From Streptacidiphilus carbonis (GTDB lineage Bacteria; Actinomycetota; Actinomycetes; Streptomycetales; Streptomycetaceae): 38,843 nt of DNA. The DNA lies in contig NZ_BBPM01000066.1 of assembly GCF_000787775.1 (NCBI RefSeq), forward strand, positions 1 through 38,843. Direction: 5' to 3'. This document shows positions 23,197 to 30,749 of the stretch, piece by piece (positions within the stretch are counted from its first letter, which is position 1; each line of letters opens with the position of its first letter). A program made the position numbers and the translations under genes. The notes under the pieces were generated by a model that was not told the DNA's origin, ran no database searches, and worked only from the letters and a program-made list of their open reading frames with translations.

Positions 23197-23943
23197 CGTG
23201 TCCTGCCTTTCCGCAGTCGGCGGGGCCCGCGTGCATTGGGCACCGGGTCTATGAGGAGGCGCCTGAAGTGAGCGGTCCGGAGCCGGAGTTGGGGGGTTGG
23301 GCCGGGATGTTGCCGTGGTGGTGCCCACATGGGAGACCGGGGTTCCGGCACGGTTCCTTGGCCGGGCTGCGTCGGCCCGATTCCCTGTCCGGCCAACTGC
23401 TGGTTCACAACTGGCCCGGAAGTGGTGCAGGTCTTCCTCGGACCCCCGGCACTGACTTCGTGGCGCCGTTGATGCTGGTTGCGATCTGGGCGGCGATGTG
23501 GCCCGGCAGGACGTGGGCGAAGCCGACGGCCGGCACTGTGCAGCCCAACGTCGCGGTCACGGCGATACGGCGGGTGCAGGACGTGGCGCGGGCCGGGCCC
23601 TGGTCGCGTGCTCGGGCACGGTTGCCGTCCAACAGTGCTCACCCGCTCAGGTGAAGTCCGCTCGACGAACGCATGCGACATGAAGGTGCCAGATCGCTCC
23701 GAGGCCTCAGAAGTACCCATATGTGCAGATCCTTCCTTTTGGCTCCGTTTCGTGGGCATACGATCACGTGCTCAGTTCGCTCGCCACTCGTGCAACTCCC
23801 ATCCCCACGGACCGTGAGGGCCGCATGCAGGCGTCAGCCATGACGACAGAGCGTTACCGAGAGTCCGACCCGGCCGCCCAGGCCCTGCTACGGAGGCATT
23901 GCCACGCGCATGCCGACATGCGGGGACACTCTGGAGCCGGCCG
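23197..23943. other. Gene-poor region upstream of the dpr operon
   Basis: About 750 bases without a supported gene. It must contain the dpr operon promoter. One minus-strand frame (23405 to about 23632) has a hydrophobic stretch (RRIAVTATLGCTVPAVGF) and could encode a tiny exported peptide. It lacks a good start and ribosome-binding site, so I do not call it. Confidence 0.35.
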
Positions 23944-24240
23944 GTGCGGGCGTTCGCGGGAAGGTCCGGATCGGTACTGCGGGCACACCTGCGCCACCCG
24001 AGCGAGGCCGTCAAGGACCTCGCCGAGCTCCCACTGACCGCCCACTAGGTGACTGCCCAGCAGGTGACCGCCCACCAGGACGAATAGGTTCCGCTGCCCT
24101 GGATGCTGGTCGTCGCCGACCGGGCCGACCCCGACGACGCCCGGCAACTCGCCGACCTGCTCGCCCGCGTCCCCGACGCCCCCAGCGCCCTGGTCCTGCC
24201 CGCCGCCGGGCTCAGCGGGTTCAGCCGGGGCGTGCAGGCG
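23944..24240 (+). pseudogene. Degraded plus-strand coding remnant with two in-frame stops
   Basis: One plus-strand frame reads like coding sequence throughout: VLRAHLRHPSEAVKDLAELP, a TAG stop, VTAQQVTAHQDE, a second TAG, then VPLPWMLVVADRADPDDARQ and LADLLARVPDAPSALVLPAAG. The similarity in quality across both stops suggests an inactivated gene rather than chance. Its 3' end runs head-on into a truncated sigma-factor gene at about 24220-24240. The family is uncertain; a piece of a large regulator such as a LysM/BTAD protein is possible but unproven. Confidence 0.35.
24034..24077. repeat. Three imperfect 15-base tandem repeats
   Basis: Units CTGACCGCCCACTA, GGTGACTGCCCAGCA and GGTGACCGCCCACCA follow one another at 24034-24077. 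They fall in the degraded plus-strand frame, encoding LTAH-stop, VTAQQ and VTAHQ. Confidence 0.6.
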
Positions 24241-24519
24241 TGCCGCCTCGGCGTGCTTGTGCGCACGGGCCGATTCGCCGCGTAGCTGGTCGATGGCCCG
24301 GTTGCGGACGTTGGTGATGATCCAGCCGGCCGGGCTGGGCGGTGTGCCGTCGACCGGCCGGCGTCGCAGGGCTGTGGTGGACGCCTCGGCCACCGCGTCC
24401 TCGGCCGTGCTGATGTCGCCGAGCCCGAGCCCGAGCCCGAGCGCGCGTACGCGTATGGCAACGGCTCTGCCGTACTCGGCGGGGAACACGGCCGCGATCA
24501 CCTGCGGAGCCGGGCTCAA
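24219..24519 (-). pseudogene. Truncated ECF sigma factor (SigJ/YCII-associated type)
   Basis: The first 100 or so codons match the N-terminus of the large ECF sigma factors encoded beside YCII proteins: QVIAAVFPAEYGRAVAI, STAEDAVAEASTTALRR, PPSPAGWIITNVRNRAIDQL, HAEAARLHA. Normally this continues into RDDRLRLIFTCCHPALA, region 4 and a long C-terminal domain. Here similarity is lost near 24220 and the sequence becomes the tail of an unrelated plus-strand remnant. A hexamer repeat has also inserted Leu-Gly units before region 2. The start overlaps the end of the YCII remnant (TTG at 24519 or an internal GTG). It cannot make a working sigma factor. Confidence 0.7.
24419..24441. repeat. Hexanucleotide microsatellite in the sigma remnant
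   Basis: Three to four copies of GAGCCC lie at 24419-24441. On the minus strand they encode alternating Gly-Leu (LGLGLGLG) at a place where intact relatives have a short helix, so they probably arose by slippage. Confidence 0.6.
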
Positions 24520-24625
24520 TAGGGCTCGACGTCTTGGAACGGGCGGACCTCGCCGCGATCCGGGCCATGGCTTCGGGGTCGGCCACGCCTTCGGGCTAGT
24601 GGATCGAGAGCAGGTGCGTGCGCAT
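24516..24625 (-). pseudogene. YCII-domain protein gene, internally deleted
   Basis: From ATG 24625 the frame gives MRTHLLSIH, then a TAG (24596-24598) where relatives have Tyr, then PEGVADPEAMARIAA. A second frame then supplies EVRPFQDVEPY and a stop at 24516. These are the beginning and the very end of a YCII-related protein, whose middle (about 90 residues) is missing. The gene lies between the RibD/DHFR-like gene and the sigma remnant, the usual order for YCII-sigma pairs. Confidence 0.6.
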
Positions 24626-24635
24626 GGTTCCTACT

Positions 24636-25220
24636 TCACCGGCGGGTGTAGTGGGCGATGATCACGCCCTTGGTGGTGGTGACGCTGCTGGTGAGGTCGA
24701 ACTCGGTCAGCGGGGCGGGGCCCTCGAACAGCCGCGTGCCGGTGCCCAGGGTGAGCGGGTGGATCAACAGGGTGTAGCGGTCGACCAGGCCGGCGGCGTG
24801 CAGGTCGCGGACCAGCGACGCGCTGCCGATGATCGAAAGGTCGTTGCCCGGTCCGGCCTTGAGCCCCGCCACAGTCTCGACGGCCTCCCCGGACAGCAGG
24901 GTCGAGTTCTGCCAGGCATCGGCGCTGTCCAACGTCCTGGACGCGACGTACTTCTTGGCCGCGTTCATGTGCGTGGTGAACGGGTTCCCGTCGGTCGCAC
25001 CTGCCCAGGCGGTGATGAAGTCCTGCCAGGTCCGCCGCCCGAACAGCATGTCCCCGGGCTTGGCCATGCCCTTGCCCATCTCGCGGCCCATCACCTCGTC
25101 GTTGTACTTCCCACCCCAGCCGCCGTGGGTGAAGCCGCCGCGGGTGTCCTCATCCGCACGGCCCAGGCCCTGAACGACGCCGTCGAGGGTGATGGACAAC
25201 GTGGCATTGATCGAACGCAT
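24636..25220 (-). CDS. Dihydrofolate reductase family protein (RibD C-terminal-like)
   Basis: 194 aa; begins MRSINATLSITLDGVVQG, the typical first strand of this family. Further motifs: GDMLFGRRTWQDF, KYVASRTLDSADAW, LSIIGSASLVRDLHAAGLVD and YTLLIHPLTLGTGTRLF. These form the NADPH-binding Rossmann-like fold of RibD reductases. The family is often found beside YCII proteins and SigJ-type ECF sigma factors, and here remnants of both follow within ten bases downstream. It is a cytosolic NADPH-dependent reductase of unknown substrate and is intact, unlike its former operon partners. Confidence 0.92.
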   Translation of the reverse strand: MRSINATLSITLDGVVQGLGRADEDTRGGFTHGGWGGKYNDEVMGREMGKGMAKPGDMLFGRRTWQDFITAWAGATDGNPFTTHMNAAKKYVASRTLDSADAWQNSTLLSGEAVETVAGLKAGPGNDLSIIGSASLVRDLHAAGLVDRYTLLIHPLTLGTGTRLFEGPAPLTEFDLTSSVTTTKGVIIAHYTRR

Positions 25221-25344
25221 GGCATGCTCCCTGCTCCTGCGGACCGCTCTTCCGCGGCCCCGTCACCCCCTACACGAACGGCCACCGGCGGAATCGACAC
25301 CTGCATCAAAACTTCTTCCCCCACCCAAGCCACCACGAGGAGAG

Positions 25345-25479
25345 ATGCCGCGCAACCAGAGCCTCCCGGGCCCTGACCAGGTGGCCGCCCTGGAGTCGAC
25401 AGCGCCGTCCTTGTCCGAGGCAATGCTCGGCACGATCCGGGTGGTGAGCGTGTCGGGGTGCCGGGACTCATCGTCTTAG
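25345..25479 (+). CDS. Possible 44-residue peptide, doubtful
   Basis: ATG 25345 is preceded by GAGGAGAG, a fair ribosome-binding site, and opens a 44-codon frame with a helical middle (PDQVAALESTAPSLSEAML). Its stop overlaps the end of the convergent DUF89 gene. No family is recognised. It may be chance or a remnant. Confidence 0.2.
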   Translation: MPRNQSLPGPDQVAALESTAPSLSEAMLGTIRVVSVSGCRDSSS

Positions 25480-26627
25480 CGCACCTGCACCAGGCCATGC
25501 GTACCGTCGGTCCGCCATCCCGATCCCGACGCGTCCAGACCGCACACCGTCTCCATCGTCAGGCCCACGACGACATCGGACTTCAAGGTGCGCAGCGCGG
25601 CGACCCGCCCCGGGACGTACGAGGTCACATCGGCGAAGGTGGTGGTCGGCTGCCACCAGCGGTCGCCGACCAGGCGCCGGTAGTTCAGGTCGCCCTTCAA
25701 AATGGTCACGGTGGCCGCGGCGAACTGCTCCGCCAGATCCGCGGGCATCTCGCTGAAGTCGAGCGGGGCGCAGTAGAAGGCGTGAGTGCGGACCCGGAGC
25801 TGCCCGGCCGCCGCGGCCTCCCGGAGGCGCAGGCCGACGGTGCGAGCTTCTCCCTGGCCGCGCAGCAGCTCCTGCACACACTCGGCGACGTCGGTCGGCG
25901 TCGCGTCCGAGACGTAGTAGGGCGACGGCTTGACGTGCAGTTCCACCGTGTCGGCCAGACCGCTCGCGAGCAGATGGTCAATCAGGACCAAGTCAGGGAG
26001 CAATTCGCGGCCAGCATTGTCCGCGACCAGTACCACGGTGCCGCCGCGGCCTTCCTCCAACAGCCGCCACAGCTCGACGCTGTCGTCGGCGACCAGGCCC
26101 GAGCTCTCTCTACTGCTTCCTTCGGTGATCTCCAGCGCCAGATCCGCGCGGTTGCCCCACAGGCTGGACTGCAGCAGCAGCCCGGCCCGCTGCTCCTCGG
26201 GCAGGCCGGACCATCCATCCAGGGCGCGGAGCTCCTCCGCGACCTGCTCGCCCGCAAGCTCGGCGTGCTTGAACGGCGCGAAAGGGTCGACCCCGCGCCA
26301 CGGACCCTCCGAAAAGAAGCCAGTGGCCTCCAGCAGACGCCGGTAGAAGTAGGACTCGGCCCACAGGAACGGCACCGCCGCCCACGGCTGCCCGTAGAAT
26401 CCGGCGCCCCAGGCAGTCCACTGCTCGGCGTCGACGGCGGTTCCGGGCAGCGGCTCGATCACACCGCTGACGTTCTCCTCCGCCAGCAGCGCCAGCGCCT
26501 GGCGCTGCTCCCGCCCGAATGGGAAGGCCGCCATGACCCGGTCGATGAGAGCGGGGTGGCGTTTCGTGAAGACGTCGCGCGCGAACGGCGACTCGGTCGA
26601 GATGATCACTGAGGCCGGTGTGGTCAT
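25476..26627 (-). CDS. DUF89/ARMT1-like family protein (metal-dependent damage-control phosphatase)
   Basis: 383 aa from the ATG at 26627, with AAGGA about ten bases upstream; the frame extends 21 codons further without support. The N-terminal helical part contains FGREQRQALALLAEENVSG and WAESYFYRRLLEATGFF. The catalytic half shows the hallmarks of the DUF89 fold: VVLVADNAGRELLPDLVLID (D203-N204 bind metal), HVKPSPYYVSDATPTDV and TILKGDLNYRRLVGD (D313, N315, R317). Family members dephosphorylate damaged or surplus sugar phosphates such as fructose-1-phosphate in a metal-dependent way. Cytosolic and monocistronic. The bacterial substrate is unknown; an O-methyltransferase role proposed for human ARMT1 is less likely. 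Confidence 0.85.
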   Translation of the reverse strand: MTTPASVIISTESPFARDVFTKRHPALIDRVMAAFPFGREQRQALALLAEENVSGVIEPLPGTAVDAEQWTAWGAGFYGQPWAAVPFLWAESYFYRRLLEATGFFSEGPWRGVDPFAPFKHAELAGEQVAEELRALDGWSGLPEEQRAGLLLQSSLWGNRADLALEITEGSSRESSGLVADDSVELWRLLEEGRGGTVVLVADNAGRELLPDLVLIDHLLASGLADTVELHVKPSPYYVSDATPTDVAECVQELLRGQGEARTVGLRLREAAAAGQLRVRTHAFYCAPLDFSEMPADLAEQFAAATVTILKGDLNYRRLVGDRWWQPTTTFADVTSYVPGRVAALRTLKSDVVVGLTMETVCGLDASGSGWRTDGTHGLVQVR

Positions 26628-26868
26628 GAGAGGTCGGTTCCTTGTCGGAGCTGGTTGAGGTTCCGGTGCCGCAGGAGCGCTCACAGACAATCAGTCCACA
26701 GGACGGGACGTCACCACCGCCCTCTGAGCGAGGCCGGCGCGACCAGCTCGCGACCGAGTTCCCACTGCTGGCCGAACAGCTGCGCCATGCTCTGTTCCAC
26801 TCTCCGAGTCGGGCCCGCTGTACCACGCCGCAGTGATGAGCAGGGTGCCCTGCCGGAACAGGCTGAGC

Positions 26869-27020
26869 TCAGGCCCTGACCTGCTCGACGAAGGTCAGTC
26901 GGCCGCAGCGCTCGCGGTCGCAGAAGTAGCGGCGGACCCGCCGTCGCGCCACAGGCGTCAGACGCCGATCGCGCGCGGCGCGCCAGGCGGGGGGCGACGT
27001 CGCCGATGACGGCGGGCAGG
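26869..27020 (-). pseudogene. ISL3-family transposase N-terminal fragment
   Basis: The minus strand gives LPAVIGDVAP in one frame and RRVRRYFCDRERCGRLTFVE in another, followed by a stop at 26869. ISL3 transposases have just this N-terminal zinc-finger segment (VRRFFCDNxxCxRRTFxEQVPGL) a short way after a DLP-type stretch. No catalytic domain, no inverted repeats and at least one frameshift are seen, so this is a scrap of an insertion sequence. Confidence 0.55.
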
Positions 27021-27135
27021 GTCGGACAGACCGTCGCGGCACCGGCCCCGAGGCGGGCAGGGCCTGGTTGCGACCGCTCTCCGCCAGGAGGAGCGTGGTA
27101 TGCAGCGGGTGCCAACACAGGATTGGAGGCCGGTC

Positions 27136-27744
27136 ATGTATGTGCGCACGGCTTACGTGACGGGCGATCCGGGAAAGATCGACCACGCGCTGGACGGGTT
27201 GCTGGTGGAGGCCGTGAAGCTGCTTTCCGACCAGCCGGGCTACCGGGGCTACGGGCTGTTCGCTGATCGCGAGCTCGGCAAGATCGCCATGGGGAGCTGG
27301 TGGGACAGCGTCGAGGCGGCGCAGTCCAGCAATGAACAGGTGCAGCAGCGGCGTGCGGAACTGCTGGCGCCTTTCGCGTCGTCGCTGTCGGTGATGACGT
27401 TGGAGGCGCTGGTGTACACACCGAACCTGCAGGTCGGAGTGGATGCGGGCTTCCGCCTCGGGCGCTTCCAGATCCCCCCGGACAGGCTGGACCAGATGGC
27501 CGAGCTGTTCCGGGACACGGCCCTGCCGGGGTTCGAGGCGACGCCGGGCTTCGCGGGGGCAGCGCTCCTCGCGGACCGGCGCAGTGGCATGGGCTCCGTC
27601 GGCACCCTGTGGACCACCCGCGACGCCCTGGTCGCGTCCCGAGGCGCACAGGCCGCGTCGAGGGCAAGGGCGACCTCGGACGTGCCGATGAACGTGATCG
27701 CCCTGGAGGAGTTCGAAGTGCTGCTCGTCGACCAACGCGACTGA
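27136..27744 (+). CDS. Two-domain dimeric alpha/beta-barrel protein (ABM-like)
   Basis: 202 aa from ATG 27136, chosen because GGAGG lies six bases upstream; the frame opens earlier at 27100. Two similar halves of about 100 residues are visible. The first is MYVRTAYVTGDPGKIDHALD with GYRGYGLFADRELGKIAMGSWWDS. The second is FRLGRFQIPPDRLDQMAELF with GFAGAALLADRRSGMGSVGTLW. Both follow the beta-alpha-beta pattern of antibiotic-biosynthesis-monooxygenase-like ferredoxin folds. Such proteins can be cofactor-free oxygenases, heme-degrading enzymes or merely binding proteins; no diagnostic residues decide this. Followed by the SnoaL-cupin gene, perhaps in one transcript. Confidence 0.78.
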   Translation: MYVRTAYVTGDPGKIDHALDGLLVEAVKLLSDQPGYRGYGLFADRELGKIAMGSWWDSVEAAQSSNEQVQQRRAELLAPFASSLSVMTLEALVYTPNLQVGVDAGFRLGRFQIPPDRLDQMAELFRDTALPGFEATPGFAGAALLADRRSGMGSVGTLWTTRDALVASRGAQAASRARATSDVPMNVIALEEFEVLLVDQRD

Positions 27745-27928
27745 CGCCGCACACGTACGAGCCGACGCACGAGGGCTTGGCCACAAGGGGCCCCCGCCCG
27801 GCTCTCCCAGCACCTGCCGAGCCAGCGCTGTGGCAGGCGCATCCCGAAGGCGCCGGCAGCCGGGGACATCCGAAAGCCGCCCCGGCCAGTCCGGCGGCCT
27901 GCCCACCGAAATCGGAGGTGGCATCCAC

Positions 27929-28696
27929 ATGAGTACGACGCAGAGCGGACCCAGGTTCGACGTTGAGACGCTGCGCCGCGGCATTGAGGGCCGTGACGCC
28001 TCGGCCTTGCGGGGCCTGTACGCAGAGGACGCACGGATGACCGTCGTGGACCGTCGCGACCAGCCCAGTCACCCGCACGAACTCACCGGCACCGCCGCGA
28101 TCGGGGAGTTCCTCGACGACGCGTGCGGCCGCGACATGGAGCACCAGCTCGGCGAGGTGGTCGTCTCCGCCGACGGCAGCCACGCGGCCTACCTGGAGCA
28201 GTGCCGGTACCCGGACGGGACGAAAGTCCTGTCCACCTCGATGCTCGACCTGCGGGACGGCCGGATCATGAGCCAGACCAGCCTGCAGGCCTGGGACGAG
28301 GAGGCCGAGGGTACGCGAGCGCAGGGGGCGGCCGCGGCCGCGCGGGCCGAACGCCTGGACTTCTCGCGCCCGGACGAGGTCCGCACCTTCCCCCACGGCC
28401 GCGCCGAGATCATCAATGTGGGCGGCGGGGCGGTCGGCCGCCTGGTGTTGGAGCCGGGCTGGCGCTGGTCGAAGGATGTGAAGCCGCTGGCCGGCACGGA
28501 GTGGTGCGAGGCGCCGCACTTCCAGTACCACGTGTCCGGGACGATCCGGATCCGCATGGCCGACGGGACAGAGTTCGACGCGAAGGCCGGCGACATCACC
28601 GTGTTGCCATCCGGCCACGACGCGTGGGTGGTCGGCGACGAGCCGGTGGTGGCCGTGGACTGGCAGGGCGCGGTCCACTACGCAGAGAAGGCCTGA
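27929..28696 (+). CDS. SnoaL-like/cupin two-domain protein
   Basis: 255 aa from ATG 27929; GGAGG lies ten bases upstream. Residues 8-120 are a SnoaL/NTF2-like domain (VETLRRGIEGRDASALRGLY, then HELTGTAAIGEFLDDACG). Residues 150-255 are a small cupin (AEIINVGGGAVGRLVLEPGW, HFQYHVSGTIRIRMADG, AGDITVLPSGHDAWVVGDE). The cupin metal site is partly degenerate: one His in HFQYH, Glu and His later. NTF2-like plus cupin fusions are uncommon but known, and each fold can bind a small hydrophobic ligand. A cytosolic ligand-binding or isomerase role is possible; the substrate is unknown. Confidence 0.85.
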   Translation: MSTTQSGPRFDVETLRRGIEGRDASALRGLYAEDARMTVVDRRDQPSHPHELTGTAAIGEFLDDACGRDMEHQLGEVVVSADGSHAAYLEQCRYPDGTKVLSTSMLDLRDGRIMSQTSLQAWDEEAEGTRAQGAAAAARAERLDFSRPDEVRTFPHGRAEIINVGGGAVGRLVLEPGWRWSKDVKPLAGTEWCEAPHFQYHVSGTIRIRMADGTEFDAKAGDITVLPSGHDAWVVGDEPVVAVDWQGAVHYAEKA

Positions 28697-28791
28697 AGCC
28701 GACCCCGCCACTGGAACCCCTGTCTCGGGGACAGTGCACTGAAGCACGCCGTCATCAGGCCGAAGCCCGGTCACGACCGTGAGCGTGAACG

Positions 28792-28830
28792 GGGAGGCCC
28801 GCCCAGCATGCCTGCTTGGGCAGGCCTCCC
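28792..28830. terminator. Bidirectional terminator between convergent genes
   Basis: GGGAGGCCCGCCCA (28792-28805) pairs with TGGGCAGGCCTCCC (28817-28830) with one C/A mismatch around an 11-base loop. It lies midway between the SnoaL-cupin gene and the aldo/keto reductase gene. Confidence 0.8.
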
Positions 28831-28888
28831 GTCCCCCGTCCTGCGTCCGCTCGGCGTCAAGCCCGCATGACGGCCGACCGGCCTGCGT

Positions 28889-29923
28889 TCAGCGTCCGCC
28901 GCCGATGTTGCGGCTGCGCTGTTCGATGCCGGGGCCCCCGTACGGGTAGTCCGCGGCGCCGGGGTCGCTGGCCTTGCCCAGCCGGGTGGTCTGCTCCGAC
29001 GTCAGGCGCAGGTCCGCAGCGCCGAGGTTGTCGGCGAGGTGGTCGACCGTGCGAGCGCCGAGGACGACCGAGGACACCGCCTGGCGGTCCATCAGCCAGG
29101 CCAGGGCGACCTGTGCCATCGACGCCCCGAGTTCGTCGGCGACTGCGCGCACCTCGTCGACCACCGCCCAGGTCCGCGCCAGGCCGTTGCGCCGCTCGTA
29201 CGCCTCGACGCCGCGTTCCGGGTTCTCGCCCAGTCGGGTGGCCCCGGTCGGCCGGGCGTCCCGCAGGTACTTGCCCGTCAACCAGCCGCCGCCGAGCGGG
29301 CTCCAGGGCAGCAGCCCCAGGCCCTCGGACTGGCAGGCGGGCACGATCTCCCACTCGATCTCCCGAGCCAGCAGGCTGTACTGCGGCTGCAGCGTGACCG
29401 GTCGGCTCAGTCCGCGGAACTCCGCGGTGTCGACGGTCTTCTGCACCTGCCACCCGGTGAAGTTCGACAGGCCCACGTAGTGGATCCGGCCCTGGCGCAC
29501 GGCGTCGTCCAGGAACCGCAGGGTCTCCTCGATCGGCGTGAACGGGTCCCAGGAGTGGACCTGGTAGAGGTCGATGCAGTCGACGCCGAGCCGTCGCAGC
29601 GAGGCGTTGAGCGCACGGTCGAGGTGGCGACGGGACAGGCCCACGTCGTTGGGCGAACCACCGGTCGGAAAGCGGCCCTTGGACGCCAGCACCACGCGGT
29701 CGCGCACCTCCGCCGGACGGGCGGCGAGCCAGCGGCCGACGATCTCCTCGGAGACCCCTGCGACATAGACGTCCGCAGTGTCGACGAGTGTCCCGCCGGC
29801 CTCGACGAACCGGTCGAGCTGCGCGTGGGCGCTCTCCTCGTCCGATTCGGCGCCGAAGGTCATCGTGCCGAGCGCCAGAGCCGAGACACTGCAGCCGCTG
29901 TTTCCGAGCGGACGGTACTCCAT
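28889..29923 (-). CDS. Aldo/keto reductase
   Basis: 344 aa from the ATG at 29923; AAGGAGG seven bases upstream is a near-perfect ribosome-binding site, which rules out the slightly longer frame. The (beta/alpha)8 fold has all four catalytic residues: Asp48 and Tyr53 in LVDTADVY, Lys82 in [10 protein letters not shown] and His123 in LYQVHSWDP. The NADPH-binding end is visible as [18 protein letters not shown]. It is close to the YajO/Tas-type AKR12-like reductases that act on sugars and aldehydes. Cytosolic, substrate unknown. Single gene with its own terminator. Confidence 0.93.
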   Translation of the reverse strand: MEYRPLGNSGCSVSALALGTMTFGAESDEESAHAQLDRFVEAGGTLVDTADVYVAGVSEEIVGRWLAARPAEVRDRVVLASKGRFPTGGSPNDVGLSRRHLDRALNASLRRLGVDCIDLYQVHSWDPFTPIEETLRFLDDAVRQGRIHYVGLSNFTGWQVQKTVDTAEFRGLSRPVTLQPQYSLLAREIEWEIVPACQSEGLGLLPWSPLGGGWLTGKYLRDARPTGATRLGENPERGVEAYERRNGLARTWAVVDEVRAVADELGASMAQVALAWLMDRQAVSSVVLGARTVDHLADNLGAADLRLTSEQTTRLGKASDPGAADYPYGGPGIEQRSRNIGGGR

Positions 29924-30098
29924 CTGAATCCTCCTTGGTGGGACACGCATTCGATCCAGGCACGACAGACAGGGCGCCCCGCCCGGTCAACCGCCACCCG
30001 AGCATGATTGTCCGGGCCCCAGCGATACGTCCAACAGAAGAAAGAGAACGGATTGATCAGTTGTATTGCTGAATGAGAGGACCGGCGGCAGCGGCCGG

Positions 30099-30749
30099 TC
30101 AGGCCCGGGGGGCTCCGAGGAAGCGCAGCACGGCGAGCACCCGGCGGTGGTCGGCGTCGGCCACCGGCAGGTCGAGCTTGGCCAGGATGCTGTTGATGTG
30201 CTTGGCCACCGCGCTATCGCTGACCGACAGCGCCTCGGCGATGCCGGCGTTGGAGCGCCCCTCGGCCATCAAGCCCAGGACGTCCCGTTCCCGAGGAGTC
30301 AGCCGGTCCAGCGGGTCGCTGTCCCGCCGCAGCAGCAGCTGGGCGACGACCTGCGGATCCAACGCCGTGCCACCGCCCACCACCCGCCGGACCGCGGCCA
30401 CGAACTCCCCGACATCGGCGACGCGCTGCTTGAGCAGGTAGCCCACACCGCTGGAGTTCGCCGCCAGCAGCTCGGCCGCGTACCGCTCCTCCACGTACTG
30501 CGAGAGCAGCACCACGGCCGTCCGCGGCCAGCGCCGGCGGATCTCCGTCGCCGCGCGCACCCCTTCGTCGCCGAAGCCGGGCGGCATCCGGACGTCGACC
30601 AGGGCGAGTTCGGGCCGGTGCTCCTCCACCGCCGCCAACAGCGCCTCCGCATCACCGACTTCCGCGGCGACCTGGAAACCCCCCATCTCCAGCACCTTGA
30701 CCAGGCCGACCCGCAACAGCACCGAGTCCTCGGCGATCACAGCCCGCAC
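30099..30749 (-). CDS. NarL/LuxR-family response regulator
   Basis: 216 aa, GTG start at 30749. Receiver domain at 1-120: acidic pair E7-D8, phosphoacceptor Asp52 in LALVDVRMPP, conserved Lys in VGYLLKQRVADVGEF. The LuxR helix-turn-helix is at about 148-210 (LTPRERDVLGLMAEGRSNAG, then SDSAVAKHINSILAKL). The start lies inside the kinase gene (13-base overlap), so the pair is translationally coupled. It should be phosphorylated by the kinase at 30737-31981. The regulon is unknown; no obvious export pump lies next to it. Confidence 0.95.
   Translation of the reverse strand: MRAVIAEDSVLLRVGLVKVLEMGGFQVAAEVGDAEALLAAVEEHRPELALVDVRMPPGFGDEGVRAATEIRRRWPRTAVVLLSQYVEERYAAELLAANSSGVGYLLKQRVADVGEFVAAVRRVVGGGTALDPQVVAQLLLRRDSDPLDRLTPRERDVLGLMAEGRSNAGIAEALSVSDSAVAKHINSILAKLDLPVADADHRRVLAVLRFLGAPRA

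Noticed and set aside
24034-24077. CRISPR-like repeats
   Set aside because: Only three short adjacent imperfect units with no spacers and no cas genes anywhere in the window.
25189-25344. N-terminal part of a plus-strand frame before 25345
   Set aside because: It overlaps the start of the DHFR-like gene and lacks coding character. Only the short downstream portion has a possible ribosome-binding site.
27134-28774. 546-codon minus-strand frame
   Set aside because: Antisense to the ABM-like and SnoaL-cupin genes, which have clear domains and ribosome-binding sites.
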